From Lewinellaceae bacterium (GTDB lineage Bacteria > Bacteroidota > Bacteroidia > Chitinophagales > Saprospiraceae): a stretch of 64,000 bases of DNA. The number at the start of each line of letters is the position of its first letter. Position 1 is the first letter of the stretch. Positions 27,881 through 40,371 of the stretch are shown here, one piece after another. The stretch spans positions 313,501 to 377,500 of the forward strand of contig JADJUJ010000004.1 in the NCBI GenBank assembly GCA_016710765.1, given 5' to 3'. Made by a program: the position numbers and the translations under genes. The notes below the pieces were generated by a model. That model searched no databases and had not been told where the DNA came from. It saw only the letters and a program-made list of their open reading frames with translations.

Positions 27881-28420
27881 ATGCACCGCATCAAACAAAC
27901 CATCTGGATACTATTATTATCTGCCCCAGGCATCTTGATGGCCCAGGGTATCATACCGCGCACCGGACTTTCCCTGGAGACCAACGCCGGACTTTGGACC
28001 GGAAATGTATACCTGGGATTTTACGGACAGATCAACCTGCACGTCGACTACCGTTTTGCAAAACATTTGCAGGCCGGGACGGGCATCGGATTTCTTTTTA
28101 CTGGTTACGGAACGGGCATCATAGTACCTGTGGAAGCCAATCTGTGTTTTCTTGGACCAAGGGGAGGCGGAATTATTTTGAGTGGTGGCGCAGTAGCACA
28201 AGCGGGTGCCGGACAACCTGCTCTTTTTCCTAAATTCGCCCTAAGACCACGCATTATGTTGGGGAAAAAAATGTTTCTTGACCTGCAATTTCAGGTACTC
28301 AGCGCCTACAGATACGAATGTATCAACGGCACAAACACTTGCCCGAATCCGAACAGCCAGCGCAGGGCGGGCTGGAGCACCAACCCTGGCCTGGGATTAA
28401 CCGTAGGCAGATATTTGTAA
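27881..28420 (+). CDS. Outer-membrane beta-barrel-like protein
   Basis: 179 residues. Signal peptide MHRIKQTIWILLLSAPGILMAQG. The mature part is alternating-residue beta (TNAGLWTGNVYLGFYGQINLHVDYRF; AGTGIGFLFTGYGTGIIVPVEANL) and ends LGLTVGRYL, as in small outer-membrane barrels of Bacteroidota. Two cysteines near 153-160 (CINGTNTCPNPN) could form a surface loop disulfide. It starts 70 bp after the poly-G tract, so its promoter region is unresolved. Followed 24 bp later by a small membrane protein gene. Confidence 0.7.
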   Translation: MHRIKQTIWILLLSAPGILMAQGIIPRTGLSLETNAGLWTGNVYLGFYGQINLHVDYRFAKHLQAGTGIGFLFTGYGTGIIVPVEANLCFLGPRGGGIILSGGAVAQAGAGQPALFPKFALRPRIMLGKKMFLDLQFQVLSAYRYECINGTNTCPNPNSQRRAGWSTNPGLGLTVGRYL

Positions 28421-28444
28421 AACAAGATATCACAGGCAATAATT

Positions 28445-28789
28445 ATGATCAAAATCGTCAACGCAGGATTGAGTTTTTTCCTGGAAATGGCTATGCTGGC
28501 AGCGCTGGGTTACTGGGGTTTTACGCAGCATAAAACCTCGCTGGAGCGTTGGCTTTGGGGTATTGGTCTGCCCTTAATGGCCATCCTGTTGTGGGGCTGG
28601 CTGGCTGCGCCAAAATCAACGACACGACTGGAGCAGCCGCTGTTGGCATGCTTCAAACTGGCGTTGTTTGCTATCACCGCTTTTTTACTCCATAAAACCG
28701 GGCAGGAAAAAATGGCCGCCTGGTTTTTGGGTTTGTCGGTGCTGAGTATTTTGCTGGAGTATTTTTGGGGGCATTTGGCGGTTTCCTGA
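28445..28789 (+). CDS. YrdB-family (DUF2568) membrane protein
   Basis: 114 residues with four predicted membrane helices. The N-terminus (NAGLSFFLEMAMLAALGYWGF) and WGIGLPLMAILLWGWLAAPKS match the DUF2568/YrdB family. Inner-membrane protein of unknown role. It sits 24 bp after the barrel gene, likely cotranscribed. Confidence 0.75.
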   Translation: MIKIVNAGLSFFLEMAMLAALGYWGFTQHKTSLERWLWGIGLPLMAILLWGWLAAPKSTTRLEQPLLACFKLALFAITAFLLHKTGQEKMAAWFLGLSVLSILLEYFWGHLAVS

Positions 28790-28819
28790 TTTTATTTTCG
28801 GATCGAGTTTGTTGGGAAA

Positions 28820-30019
28820 TCAAAAAATTACACCAGCCCAAACGAAGTCGCCAAAGTTCTCTTCGGGAGGTGTTTTTCCTACAAGCATCATTTTCTCTAA
28901 ACCCAATGCCCTGGCACGCCTTTTCAAAGTACTGAAATCGCCTGAATGGGGTGTTTCCTTAACTTCGCATGCCATATCGCCTTTAAAAAATAAAATCGAT
29001 CTCCTGCCCTGTCTTTTTTTGGTAATACTGAACTGAACCCAGTTTCATCAATTGCAGATAGATCTGGTTTTCAAAAACCTGACCACTACCCACCTGAGCC
29101 AGTTGTTGTAATATTCCGGTATCTGCCAGATAAATTTTTTCCCTTTTGGAAATTTCACGGTCTACATTCTGTGTGTACGCAGGAACCGTATGAATAAAAT
29201 AGGTTTTCTTAAGGAGTTCAAGGTATGCCGCTACTTTTCGGCGATCAATTCCCAAAATAGATCCAATGCCCGACTGGTCCACCAAAGCGCCTGATCTTGC
29301 TGCCAGCAACCGAATTAATTTATACAGCATATCACCTGTTTCAAAATCTGCCAGCAACCGAATATCTAAATTAATGTAGGAATTAATAACATCCTTCAGG
29401 TTTCTACTTTTTCTTCTTCTGATGGCGCAAGGACGACATCCGGGAAACCACCAAATTTTAAATATTCTTCGTAAAGGGCTTTGTATTTTAAATAAACACC
29501 TTGATGAAACGCCCGAAAGGCCTGCTTCTCAAGTACTTCAGCATCTGCATTCTTGAATTGTAGAAATTCCAAAAAATCCAGTGGATACATTTCGAATACA
29601 TGTTTCCTGCCGGCCAAACTTTCCGAAAAGTGATTGCGCAGATAGAATGAACTGGAGCCGGTGACGATAAATTTGATCGAATAGGTATCATAAAAATATT
29701 TGAGCACACTGGTAATTTCAGGTACCAAGTGGATCTCATCCAGTGCAATTACTGCTGGCTTAGAAAAATCAATACCTGCTATTTCAAGATCGATTCGGAC
29801 ATCCTCGTAGGTCATTTGTTGAAAGATGAACCTGTTTTCTACTTTTTCCAGATCAAGGTATACCTTGTTTTCGTGCCCAACTTTTTGCAATAAATACCGT
29901 AGAGCAGTAGTTTTACCAACGCGCCGCATCCCTGTTATGACCGTGATGTAACGCTGGCTAAGATGTGCTTCTAACTCGGAGAATATGCGTCTTTGTATCA
30001 AAATTTGTTTTTTTATCAT
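28820..30019 (-). CDS. AAA ATPase with DUF4143 C-terminal domain, two frameshifts
   Basis: Walker A TGMRRVGKTTALRYLL at about 30, Walker B PAVIALDEIHLV at about 90, and sensor VTGSSSFYLRNHFSESLAGR. This is the archaeal-type AAA_14 ATPase with DUF4143 found across bacteria, often moved by transfer. The first frame stops at 29396 after EEEKVET, and the next frame continues LKDVINSYINLDIRLLADFETGDMLYK through the winged-helix and nuclease-like DUF4143 (QEIDFIF). A second shift at the T-run near 28985 gives KGDMACEVKETPHSGDFSTLKRRARALG ... to the stop at 28820. Adding one C and dropping one T restores 399 residues. Substrate unknown. It is isolated, with a divergent gene 67 bp away. Confidence 0.75.
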
Positions 30020-30086
30020 TTATATGCACACAAAGTTATACCTTTTGTCAATTATTTGCACATAAAATCCATTTTTTATACTGTCC

Positions 30087-30509
30087 ATGCCCTTCGCCAA
30101 ATACAAAGACTTTGACTCCTTTTACGATGCCCTGCTCCCAGCCGAGCAACCCATCGTGCTGCGGCTGCGGGAACTGATCCAAAACAACTTCCCGGAACTC
30201 CGGGAGCGCTTTGGCTACGGCGTGCCGTTCTACCACGGCCATGCGCGGGTATGCCTGATTTACCCCGCTTCGGTGCCTTACAGTGGCGCAAAGGAGGGGG
30301 TTTGGCTGGGGTTAACGCGGGGCAACTTGTTGTCGAACCAACAGGGCTTGCTGCAGTTTTCGGCCAGCCGGAAAATTGTGGGATCTGTTCACTTTTTGAG
30401 CGAGGAGGATATTCGGGAGGCTTTGATTTTGGAAATTTTGGAAGAGGCCGTGTTGCTGGATGAGGAGATGCGGTTTTTGAAAGGCAGCAAAAAAAATAGA
30501 TTTCCGTAG
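30087..30509 (+). CDS. DUF1801-family (YdhG-like) protein
   Basis: 140 residues, cytoplasmic. The N-terminus (FYDALLPAEQPIVLRLRELIQNNFPELRERFGYGVPFYHGHARVCLIYP) matches the DUF1801 alpha/beta fold. The length and the short C-terminal helical tail (LEEAVLLDEEMRFLKG) fit. Function unknown; some relatives are small iron-chaperone-like proteins, but that is only recollection of the family. It starts 67 bp from the divergent ATPase. Confidence 0.8.
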   Translation: MPFAKYKDFDSFYDALLPAEQPIVLRLRELIQNNFPELRERFGYGVPFYHGHARVCLIYPASVPYSGAKEGVWLGLTRGNLLSNQQGLLQFSASRKIVGSVHFLSEEDIREALILEILEEAVLLDEEMRFLKGSKKNRFP

Positions 30510-30625
30510 GCCCTATCAGACCTAGATTAGCCTGATATAGTCAAATCAACGTGGTTTTGAACGACTACTGTACGAGCCCAGGTTTTCTGAGTCGTTGAAA
30601 GTTGAAGGTGATTAGTGATTTTAGT

Positions 30626-30955
30626 TCATCCTTGTAACAGTACTTCATGGTTTTTATTAAATATATTAACGCCATTCGTATAAGCAGTTAAGTTTCCCGT
30701 GGAATCTGAAATCACTGCGTTACAAAGATACATACGATTAGTTGCATTCAATTGTTCAGTTGTGGATGAGCTTGAATCGAATTCGAATCTAACAATTCTC
30801 CAGGTTGAATCTGTTGATGCTGGACTTCCAGTACCTAATATCCAATTCTTGTCTTGGTTTTGAGCACTAAGAGCAAATTGAAAGTAAATTAAACACGGAA
30901 ATAATGCACAACATTTTCGTACAATAGTGGAATGAAATGGAATCACTTTTTTCAT
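30626..30955 (-). pseudogene. Truncated secreted protein, N-terminal fragment
   Basis: Signal peptide near residues 11-31 (CCALFPCLIYFQFALSAQ), then SDSTGNLTAYTNGVNIFNKN, the start of a large Bacteroidota surface-protein family (recollection). It stops after 109 residues at VLLQG, far short of the full-length family. The 3' part has been lost, probably by the insertion-sequence activity starting 90 bp away. Confidence 0.6.
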
Positions 30956-31046
30956 TCTTTGCTGTATTTTGATTGTGACCTAATAGCCAAGGCACAGGAC
31001 AAATAATATACTCTATGAAAAAAAGGGGTAACTATTTAGGTACTCG

Positions 31047-31430
31047 TTGAATCTCAAAAAAATCATAACTTTCGACAACAGCATTGCATTGAAGTTACCG
31101 GATACCATAGAAGGTTGCCACGAACTGATAAAACAGTTATTGGTAGTTGTCGAAGGCTTGCAACGTGAAGTTCAGGACTTGAAAGATCGCCTGAATAAGA
31201 ACAGTCGCAACAGCCATCGGCCACCGTCAACAGATGGTTTGCGCAAGCCTGCCTTGCCAGCAAAGAAGGGCGGTAAACGAGGTGGTCAGTCAGGCCATAA
31301 AGGCAAGACGTTAAAGATGGTGGCTCACCCTGATGAGGTCATAAAGTTAAAACCAACGGTTTGTGCCGCTTGTCAGCAGCAACTTGGGGGCCAAACGGAC
31401 CTTGTGCTGGCAGCGGTTCTCGCTTTGTAA
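31047..31430 (+). pseudogene. IS66-type transposase fragment (TnpC N-terminus)
   Basis: 128 codons from a TTG. The N-terminal part is a leucine-zipper-like helix (LLVVVEGLQREVQDLKDRLNKNS), then the hallmark SRNSHRPPSTDGLRKP, GGKRGGQSGHKGKTL and a zinc-finger CxxC (CAACQQQL). The rest of the DDE domain is missing because the element at 31411 interrupts it; the last residues (AAVLAL) are already IS sequence. No intact IS66 end is evident. Confidence 0.75.
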
Positions 31431-32812
31431 AAAGTTAGCATGTGATTTTTTGTTTTTTTTTGTAGTTCATTGAAGATCAATATCTTTCGTTCAAAAAATG
31501 AATGATTGACGAATTGATTAAACTGGTAAGAGAAGGCTTTAAGTCCATCAAGGATCATCGCAAATACAATTCTACCTACTCCTTGGAGGATTTGTTGAGT
31601 GCGGGTTTTGCTATTTTTTCGCTCAAAGACCCGTCTTTGCTCGCTTTTCGCCAACAGTTTCCTACTCGCAGCGAGAATTTGAAGCGTATTTATGGGATCG
31701 AGCAAATACCTGGGGACACTGCTTTGCGCGAAGGGCTTGATGGGGTCGATCCGGTTTTCTTGCAGGCACAGTTCAAACCTTTGGTGGATCGCTTGCGCCA
31801 GGAAGGCATGATACAAAAGCGGCAGGTTTTAGACGGTTATACTTTGCTTGCCGGTGATGGCACACAGCATTTTTGTTCTGACAGCCGCTCTTGTGAACAT
31901 TGTCTGACCAAGCAGCATCGCAACGGCTCCACAACCTACCATCACCAACTTTTGGGAGCGGTATGGGTGCAGCCGGGCGAGAAAACCGTTTTCCCCATTG
32001 CTGTGGAACCTATTGTCCGCCAGGATGGCAATGTTAAAAACGATTGCGAGCTCAATGCGGCAAAACGCCTTATCCCACAAATCCGACAGGCGATGCCCGA
32101 GGAGAAGATCTTGTTGACGCTTGACGCACTTTACACCAACGCTCCACTTATCCGATTGCTGATGGGACACCGCATTTCATTCCTTATCGGCGTGAAGGAC
32201 GGATACGTTCCCATTCAAGTAGAGCGGTTGACATCAGAAGGCGCAATGAAAGAAATATCCTGGGAAACCAAGGATCGCTTCTGTGCCATTCGATTCGCCA
32301 ACGGCCTGATTCTCAATGGCCAAAACCAAGACCTGAAGGTCAATTATCTGGAATATATGGAAGTCGATCCAAACACTCACGAAGTGATTTATTTCAATTC
32401 CTGGGTCACGGATTTGCCTATTACGGAAGAAAACCCAATGGAAATGCTCGCCGTAGCTCGAACACGATGGAAAATCGAAAACGAAACATTTAATACCCTC
32501 AAAAATCAAGGCTACCACCTGGAACACGACTACGGTCACGGCACAAAATACCTGGCTACCAATTTTGCAATGCTGACCTTTCTGGCTTTCCTGACAGACC
32601 AAATCGCACAATGCCTTGATGAAGCCTTCCAAAAAGCACTAGAAATCTGCAAAACCAAAAGGGCCTTGTGGGAAAAGGTCCGACAAGTTTTTGATCTCTT
32701 ACCAGCCTTGTCAATGAACGCAATTTATAGATTTATCGCCCTCAACCGCCAGGCAAACCACCCTATGCTCGAATAAATCACATGATGATTTTTTACAAAG
32801 CGAGAACCGCTG
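31411..32812 (+). mobile_element. Complete 1.4-kb insertion sequence with 38-bp inverted repeats
   Basis: Left end CAGCGGTTCTCGCTTTGTAA... and right end its complement (...ACAAAGCGAGAACCGCTG). About 38 bp pair with three mismatches. It carries one full transposase gene and interrupts the IS66-type gene. I could not see a clear target-site duplication: the bases outside the repeats (GCTGG / TTACAG) do not match, which suggests either decay or a deletion at the right side. Confidence 0.8.
31502..32776 (+). CDS. DDE transposase of the 1.4-kb insertion sequence
   Basis: 424 residues, intact. Catalytic Asp candidates in LLAGDGTQHF and LTLDALYTNAP, and the Glu in RTRWKIENETFNTLKNQGYHLEHDYGHG. This WKIENE...HGYHLEH arrangement is that of the IS4/ISNCY-like DDE superfamily; the exact family is not certain. 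The N-terminus (LIKLVREGFKSIKDHR) is a DNA-binding helical part. The gene lies inside the inverted repeats, whose right end begins 13 bp after its stop. Confidence 0.8.
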   Translation: MIDELIKLVREGFKSIKDHRKYNSTYSLEDLLSAGFAIFSLKDPSLLAFRQQFPTRSENLKRIYGIEQIPGDTALREGLDGVDPVFLQAQFKPLVDRLRQEGMIQKRQVLDGYTLLAGDGTQHFCSDSRSCEHCLTKQHRNGSTTYHHQLLGAVWVQPGEKTVFPIAVEPIVRQDGNVKNDCELNAAKRLIPQIRQAMPEEKILLTLDALYTNAPLIRLLMGHRISFLIGVKDGYVPIQVERLTSEGAMKEISWETKDRFCAIRFANGLILNGQNQDLKVNYLEYMEVDPNTHEVIYFNSWVTDLPITEENPMEMLAVARTRWKIENETFNTLKNQGYHLEHDYGHGTKYLATNFAMLTFLAFLTDQIAQCLDEAFQKALEICKTKRALWEKVRQVFDLLPALSMNAIYRFIALNRQANHPMLE

Positions 32813-33083
32813 TTACAGAAAGGGAAATGCTCAGACTAATCCGCAACTATAACTGATTGTGCATCAGAAATAGCAATGAAGAACTTGGCGAAAACTAGGC
32901 TGGAGGAGCGTATTTGGTTTTTTCTCTGGGTCCAGACATTTGGTATGTGACAGACAGGGTTCTCGTTAATGAAAACGATTTTCAAAGTAAAATCTAAATT
33001 TTGGATTTTACAAGAATTTGTATCATATTTTTTGCATTATTAACATTTTACCGCATTTTTAATGGTTAATTTCCCTGATAACA
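32813..33083. other. Gene-free DNA right of the insertion sequence
   Basis: The first about 45 bp (encoding TEREMLRLIRNYN then a stop) could be a remnant of the interrupted IS66-type element. The rest is AT-rich with no gene. Confidence 0.4.
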
Positions 33084-33113
33084 TTGTATTATTTTACGAA
33101 TTACATATTTTTG
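33084..33113 (+). promoter_or_regulatory. Bacteroidota-type promoter
   Basis: TTG at 33084-33086, a 19-bp spacer, then TATTTTTG at 33106-33113. This fits the group's TTG / TAnnTTTG consensus with the preferred spacing. Expected start near 33120, leaving a leader of about 170 bp before the lipoprotein at 33293. Confidence 0.65.
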
Positions 33114-33292
33114 TACTGCATCATACCTGCGGGCCTGTTTGCTTGGATACAAAATTTAAGAAGATGTATCGCGCGCCAAGAGTATGATCAAATCAATTTT
33201 GAAGATTTTTAAAAACCGCATGCATTATTATCCTCATTAAACAGTTTTTAGATGGCTTCTACCAACGCTACCCGAATTTCAATAACAAACAC

Positions 33293-33754
33293 ATGAAAAA
33301 CACTTTTCTCCTGTTCCTCCCCTTCTTCTATCTCCTCTCCTCCTGCTCCTCCCCCAACAACCAGCCAGCCCCAGCCACCTTCGAAACCTCCCTGTCCAAT
33401 CACCTGCGCGCCGTACAGGAAAAGAATTTCGAGTTGCTAAAAAGTACGGTACCCGACAGCGGCAGTTTTCACCTTATCCTGCCCAATGGGAAAATGATTA
33501 ACCGCGTGGAGGAATTTCTAGATATGCACCACGAATGGTTTCAGGAAAGCGGGTGGAGCATGGAATCCAGGGTATTGTTTTCTGAAAGTGGCGCTGATTT
33601 TGGCCATGCCATCGTGGAGTCGATGCTTCGGGAACCCGAACGCAACGGCAAACCTTATTTTCATAAAATGGCCATCAGCTATGTACTGAAGCTACAAGAT
33701 GGCGCCTGGAAAGTTGTTGCCGACCATGCCTCCACCATCGAAAAGTCAGACTAA
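33293..33754 (+). CDS. SnoaL-like lipoprotein
   Basis: 153 residues. Signal MKNTFLLFLPFFYLLSSC with lipobox LLSSC at Cys18, then a Pro/Ala linker. The fold is NTF2-like: LSNHLRAVQEKNFELLKSTV, MHHEWFQESGW, and a final strand AISYVLKLQDGAWKVVADHAS. A membrane-anchored relative of the 18105 protein. It is preceded by a good promoter and followed 135 bp later by the redox cluster, which appears to be a separate unit. Confidence 0.75.
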   Translation: MKNTFLLFLPFFYLLSSCSSPNNQPAPATFETSLSNHLRAVQEKNFELLKSTVPDSGSFHLILPNGKMINRVEEFLDMHHEWFQESGWSMESRVLFSESGADFGHAIVESMLREPERNGKPYFHKMAISYVLKLQDGAWKVVADHASTIEKSD

Positions 33755-33889
33755 AATCGGTTCACCCACCGTTCACCTACCGTCCCATCCCCTAAGCTGA
33801 CCAAAATCAGCTCCCGCTTTGCCCGTGGTCACGAGCAACAGTTGACCATGCCTGTACCTTGCAGGTTCTAAGCAACTGATCCTGCCATC

Positions 33890-35521
33890 ATGGAAGTAAA
33901 ACAACCCGACCTCACCAAGGCCGTCGATCTTCAGGCGCACCACAGCGGAACCGGCGCACTCCGCACCCGCATTCCCATTTATCAGGACTTCCTCCCCCCC
34001 TGCAACAACGCCTGTCCGGCCGGCGAAAACATCCAGGCCTGGCTGTCGCATGTGCAGGCCGGTGAGTATTTCGAAGCCTGGCAAAAACTGATCGAGGAAA
34101 ATCCCATGCCGGCCATCCATGGTCGCGTGTGCTACCACCCCTGCGAAAGCAGTTGCAACCGCAATGCAGTCGACAGCACCGTGAGCATACACGCTGTCGA
34201 GCGCTTCCTTGGCGACAAAGCCATCGAAGAAGGCTGGAAGCCAACATTTGAGAAAAAGCCCGGTGGGCGCCGCGTCATGATTGTGGGCGCCGGCCCCAGC
34301 GGACTCTCCGCCGCTTATCACCTGGCCCGCATGGGGCACGGGGTTGAAATTTTTGAGGCGGGCCCCATTGCCGGCGGCATGATGCACTTTGGCATTCCTG
34401 CCTACCGACTGCCGCGCAACATCATTGCAGAAGAAGTTCAGCGCATAGAAGACATGGGGGTGAAAATTCACCTGAACTATAAGGTGTCGGACCTGCTGGC
34501 AGAAAAAGCCGCCGGTAGTTTCGATGCCATCTTCGTGGCCATCGGAGCGCATATTGGCAAAAAAACAGACATCCCTGCCCGCGATGCCGGACAAATATTC
34601 GATGCCGTTTCCTTCCTACGCGAGGTCGACCAGGGCAACGCCCCCAAACTGGGGCGCCGCGTAGCCATTTACGGCGGCGGCAACACCGCCATGGACGCCG
34701 CCCGTATTGCCAAGCGACTGGGCGTCGACGATGCCATGATCATTTACCGCCGCGACCGCGAGCACATGCCGGCCCACGAATTTGAGGCCGACGAAGCCCT
34801 GGCAGAAGGCGTGAAAATTCACTGGCTGCGCACCATTAAATCCATCGACCAAAGCAACTTCACAGTGGAGGTCATGCGGGTGGAAAATGGCCGTCCCGTA
34901 CCCACCGGCGAATTCGAAACCATCGAAGCCGATTCGCTCATTCTGGCGCTCGGACAAGATACCGACACCGACTTCCTCCGCCCAATCTCGGGCATGGAAT
35001 TCCTGAACGACGGAACTGTGGTAGTCGGGCCAAACATGATGACCGGCCATGCCGGCATCTTCGCTGGCGGCGATATGGTGCCCTCTGAGCGCACCGTAAC
35101 CGTTGCCGTAGGCCATGGTAAAAAAGCAGCGCGTTTCATCGATGCTTATTTGCACGACAGCACCTATTTTAAGCCGGAAAAACAACCCGTTGTGGGCCCC
35201 GACCGGCTCCATATTTGGTTCCAAACCTACGCGCCACAGCAAAATCAACCGCATTTGTCGCCCACCGAAGCCGCCAAAGGTTTCGATGAAGTGGTGGATG
35301 GCTTGAGCGACAGTGCTGCGCGGTTTGAAGCCCAGCGCTGCTTCTCCTGTGGCAACTGTTTCGAGTGCGACGGCTGCTTCGGCGCTTGCCCAGAAGATGC
35401 TGTCATTAAACTCGGTCCGGGAAAACGATACCGCTTCAACTACGACCTCTGCACCGGTTGCGCAGTGTGCTACGAACAGTGTCCGTGTCATGCAATTCAG
35501 ATGCAGCCGGTAGGAGGGTAG
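33890..35521 (+). CDS. GltD-like NAD(P)-dependent flavoprotein with ferredoxin domains
   Basis: 543 residues, cytoplasmic. N-terminal cysteines CNNACPAG (about 38-45) and CYHPCESSC (about 83-91) for an Fe-S cluster, FAD dinucleotide fold GAGPSGLSAAYHLAR at about 131, NAD(P) fold GGGNTAMDAARIAKRLG at about 264, and FAD C-terminal LILALGQDTDTDF. The tail carries two further cysteine clusters: CFSCGNCFECDGCFGACP and CTGCAVCYEQCP. This is the small-subunit glutamate synthase-like family; the extra ferredoxin module and the next gene (218 bp away, pyruvate:ferredoxin oxidoreductase) suggest it transfers electrons between ferredoxin and NAD(P)H rather than making glutamate. Inference. Confidence 0.8.
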   Translation: MEVKQPDLTKAVDLQAHHSGTGALRTRIPIYQDFLPPCNNACPAGENIQAWLSHVQAGEYFEAWQKLIEENPMPAIHGRVCYHPCESSCNRNAVDSTVSIHAVERFLGDKAIEEGWKPTFEKKPGGRRVMIVGAGPSGLSAAYHLARMGHGVEIFEAGPIAGGMMHFGIPAYRLPRNIIAEEVQRIEDMGVKIHLNYKVSDLLAEKAAGSFDAIFVAIGAHIGKKTDIPARDAGQIFDAVSFLREVDQGNAPKLGRRVAIYGGGNTAMDAARIAKRLGVDDAMIIYRRDREHMPAHEFEADEALAEGVKIHWLRTIKSIDQSNFTVEVMRVENGRPVPTGEFETIEADSLILALGQDTDTDFLRPISGMEFLNDGTVVVGPNMMTGHAGIFAGGDMVPSERTVTVAVGHGKKAARFIDAYLHDSTYFKPEKQPVVGPDRLHIWFQTYAPQQNQPHLSPTEAAKGFDEVVDGLSDSAARFEAQRCFSCGNCFECDGCFGACPEDAVIKLGPGKRYRFNYDLCTGCAVCYEQCPCHAIQMQPVGG

Positions 35522-35695
35522 AGTAGAGGAGAGGAGGGTAGAGGAGAGGAGAGAAGAGGAGAGAAGAGGAGAGGAGATTCATTTTTTCTTGCAAAACCTC
35601 GATCCAAAACCGCAAATCGCTCTACTCCCCTCTACTCCATCTCCTCCCTTCTACTCCTTCTACTCCTTCTACTCCATTCTCCTCCGTTCTGCTCC
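35516..35695. repeat. GA-rich/CT-rich inverted repeat field
   Basis: Left half: tandem GAGAGGAGGGTAGAGGAGA-type units up to about 35576. Right half: CTCTACTCC, TTCTACTCC and CTCCATCTCC units to about 35695. The halves are complementary, so the RNA could form a long imperfect hairpin, and purine/pyrimidine mirror tracts can form triplex DNA. It overlaps the last codons of the flavoprotein and precedes the nifJ start at 35739. Confidence 0.8.
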
Positions 35696-35738
35696 CAAAA
35701 AACCCACCCATTCGTCAACTTCACAACATTACCCAATA

Positions 35739-39311
<3,573 letters not shown>

Positions 39312-39329
39312 CTATTTATACACTAGATC

Positions 39330-40319
39330 ATGGATTTTCGCACCAATTACATGGGCATTCCGCTCCGCTCGCCGATCGTGGTATCAGCCTGTACGCTGAG
39401 TGAAAAAATAGACCATATTTTGCAAATGGAAGACGCCGGCGCAGGCGCCGTGGTGTTGTTCTCTCTGTTTGAAGAACAGATACAGCGGGAAAATGCATTG
39501 TTTGAAAAAGCACGCGCCGCAACCAGCTACGTCTTTGCCGAAGCCGAAGATTATTTCCCTGATCTCGATGATTATCATGTCGGCTCTACCCTTTACCTCG
39601 AACTCATCCGACAGGCCAAAGAGCGCACCCAAATACCCATCATCGCCAGCCTCAATGCCGTGAGTACGGAAGGATGGACCGAATACGCCAAACAAATGGA
39701 GGAAGCCGGCGCCGACGGGCTCGAAATCAACGTGTTCTGGATTCCGGCTGATACCAGAATCAGCAGTGCAGATGTGGAGCAACGTTACATCGACATCATC
39801 ACCAATGTAAAAAAGCAGGTAAGCATTCCAGTGGCCATCAAACTGAATCCTTATTTCAGCGCCATGGGCAACATGGCCGGCAGGCTGCAAAATGCTGGCG
39901 CCGATGGCTTGGTGCTGTTCAATCGTTTCTACCAACCAGATTTCGATGTAGACCGACTGCAAGTACTCTCCGACCTGCAATACAGCGATGCCAACGAAAT
40001 TCGCTTGCCCCTGCTGTGGATCGCGGTATTGTACGGCAAAGTGCCCGTTTCACTCGCCGCCACCACCGGCGTTCAAAGTGCCCGTGAAGTGATCAAGTAC
40101 CTGTTAGCAGGCGCCGATGTGACCATGACCGCCTCTGCTCTGTACAAAAATGGTATTTATCACCTCAATACCATGCACCGTGAACTGGAGGAATGGATGG
40201 TTCGGCTGGGCTTCGACTCAATAGAAGCCTTCCGAGGCGTAATGAGCCAGCAGCATGTATCCGACCCGAGCGCTTACGAACGGGCGAACTACATCCGGAT
40301 ATTGGAGGGGCAGAAGTGA
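39330..40319 (+). CDS. Dihydroorotate dehydrogenase-like flavoprotein
   Basis: 329 residues. TIM-barrel FMN-type protein: MDFRTNYMGIPLRSPIVVSACTLSEK, PIIASLNAVSTEGW, AGADGLEINVFW, PVAIKLNPYFSAMGNMAG, TTGVQSAREVIKYLLAGADVTMTASAL. Members of this class commonly sit next to pyruvate:ferredoxin oxidoreductase and are not true pyrimidine enzymes (recollection of genome context). It lies 18 bp after nifJ, so the same operon. Role probably in electron transfer; not proven. Confidence 0.85.
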   Translation: MDFRTNYMGIPLRSPIVVSACTLSEKIDHILQMEDAGAGAVVLFSLFEEQIQRENALFEKARAATSYVFAEAEDYFPDLDDYHVGSTLYLELIRQAKERTQIPIIASLNAVSTEGWTEYAKQMEEAGADGLEINVFWIPADTRISSADVEQRYIDIITNVKKQVSIPVAIKLNPYFSAMGNMAGRLQNAGADGLVLFNRFYQPDFDVDRLQVLSDLQYSDANEIRLPLLWIAVLYGKVPVSLAATTGVQSAREVIKYLLAGADVTMTASALYKNGIYHLNTMHRELEEWMVRLGFDSIEAFRGVMSQQHVSDPSAYERANYIRILEGQK

Positions 40320-40371
40320 GGGCGAGAACCCGATTGGTTCACCCATTGTTCAACCGCCGTTTATCAACCAT

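Noticed and set aside
34616..35491. Minus-strand open frame of 291 codons inside the flavoprotein
   Set aside because: Antisense to a strongly supported coding gene, with no recognisable domain.
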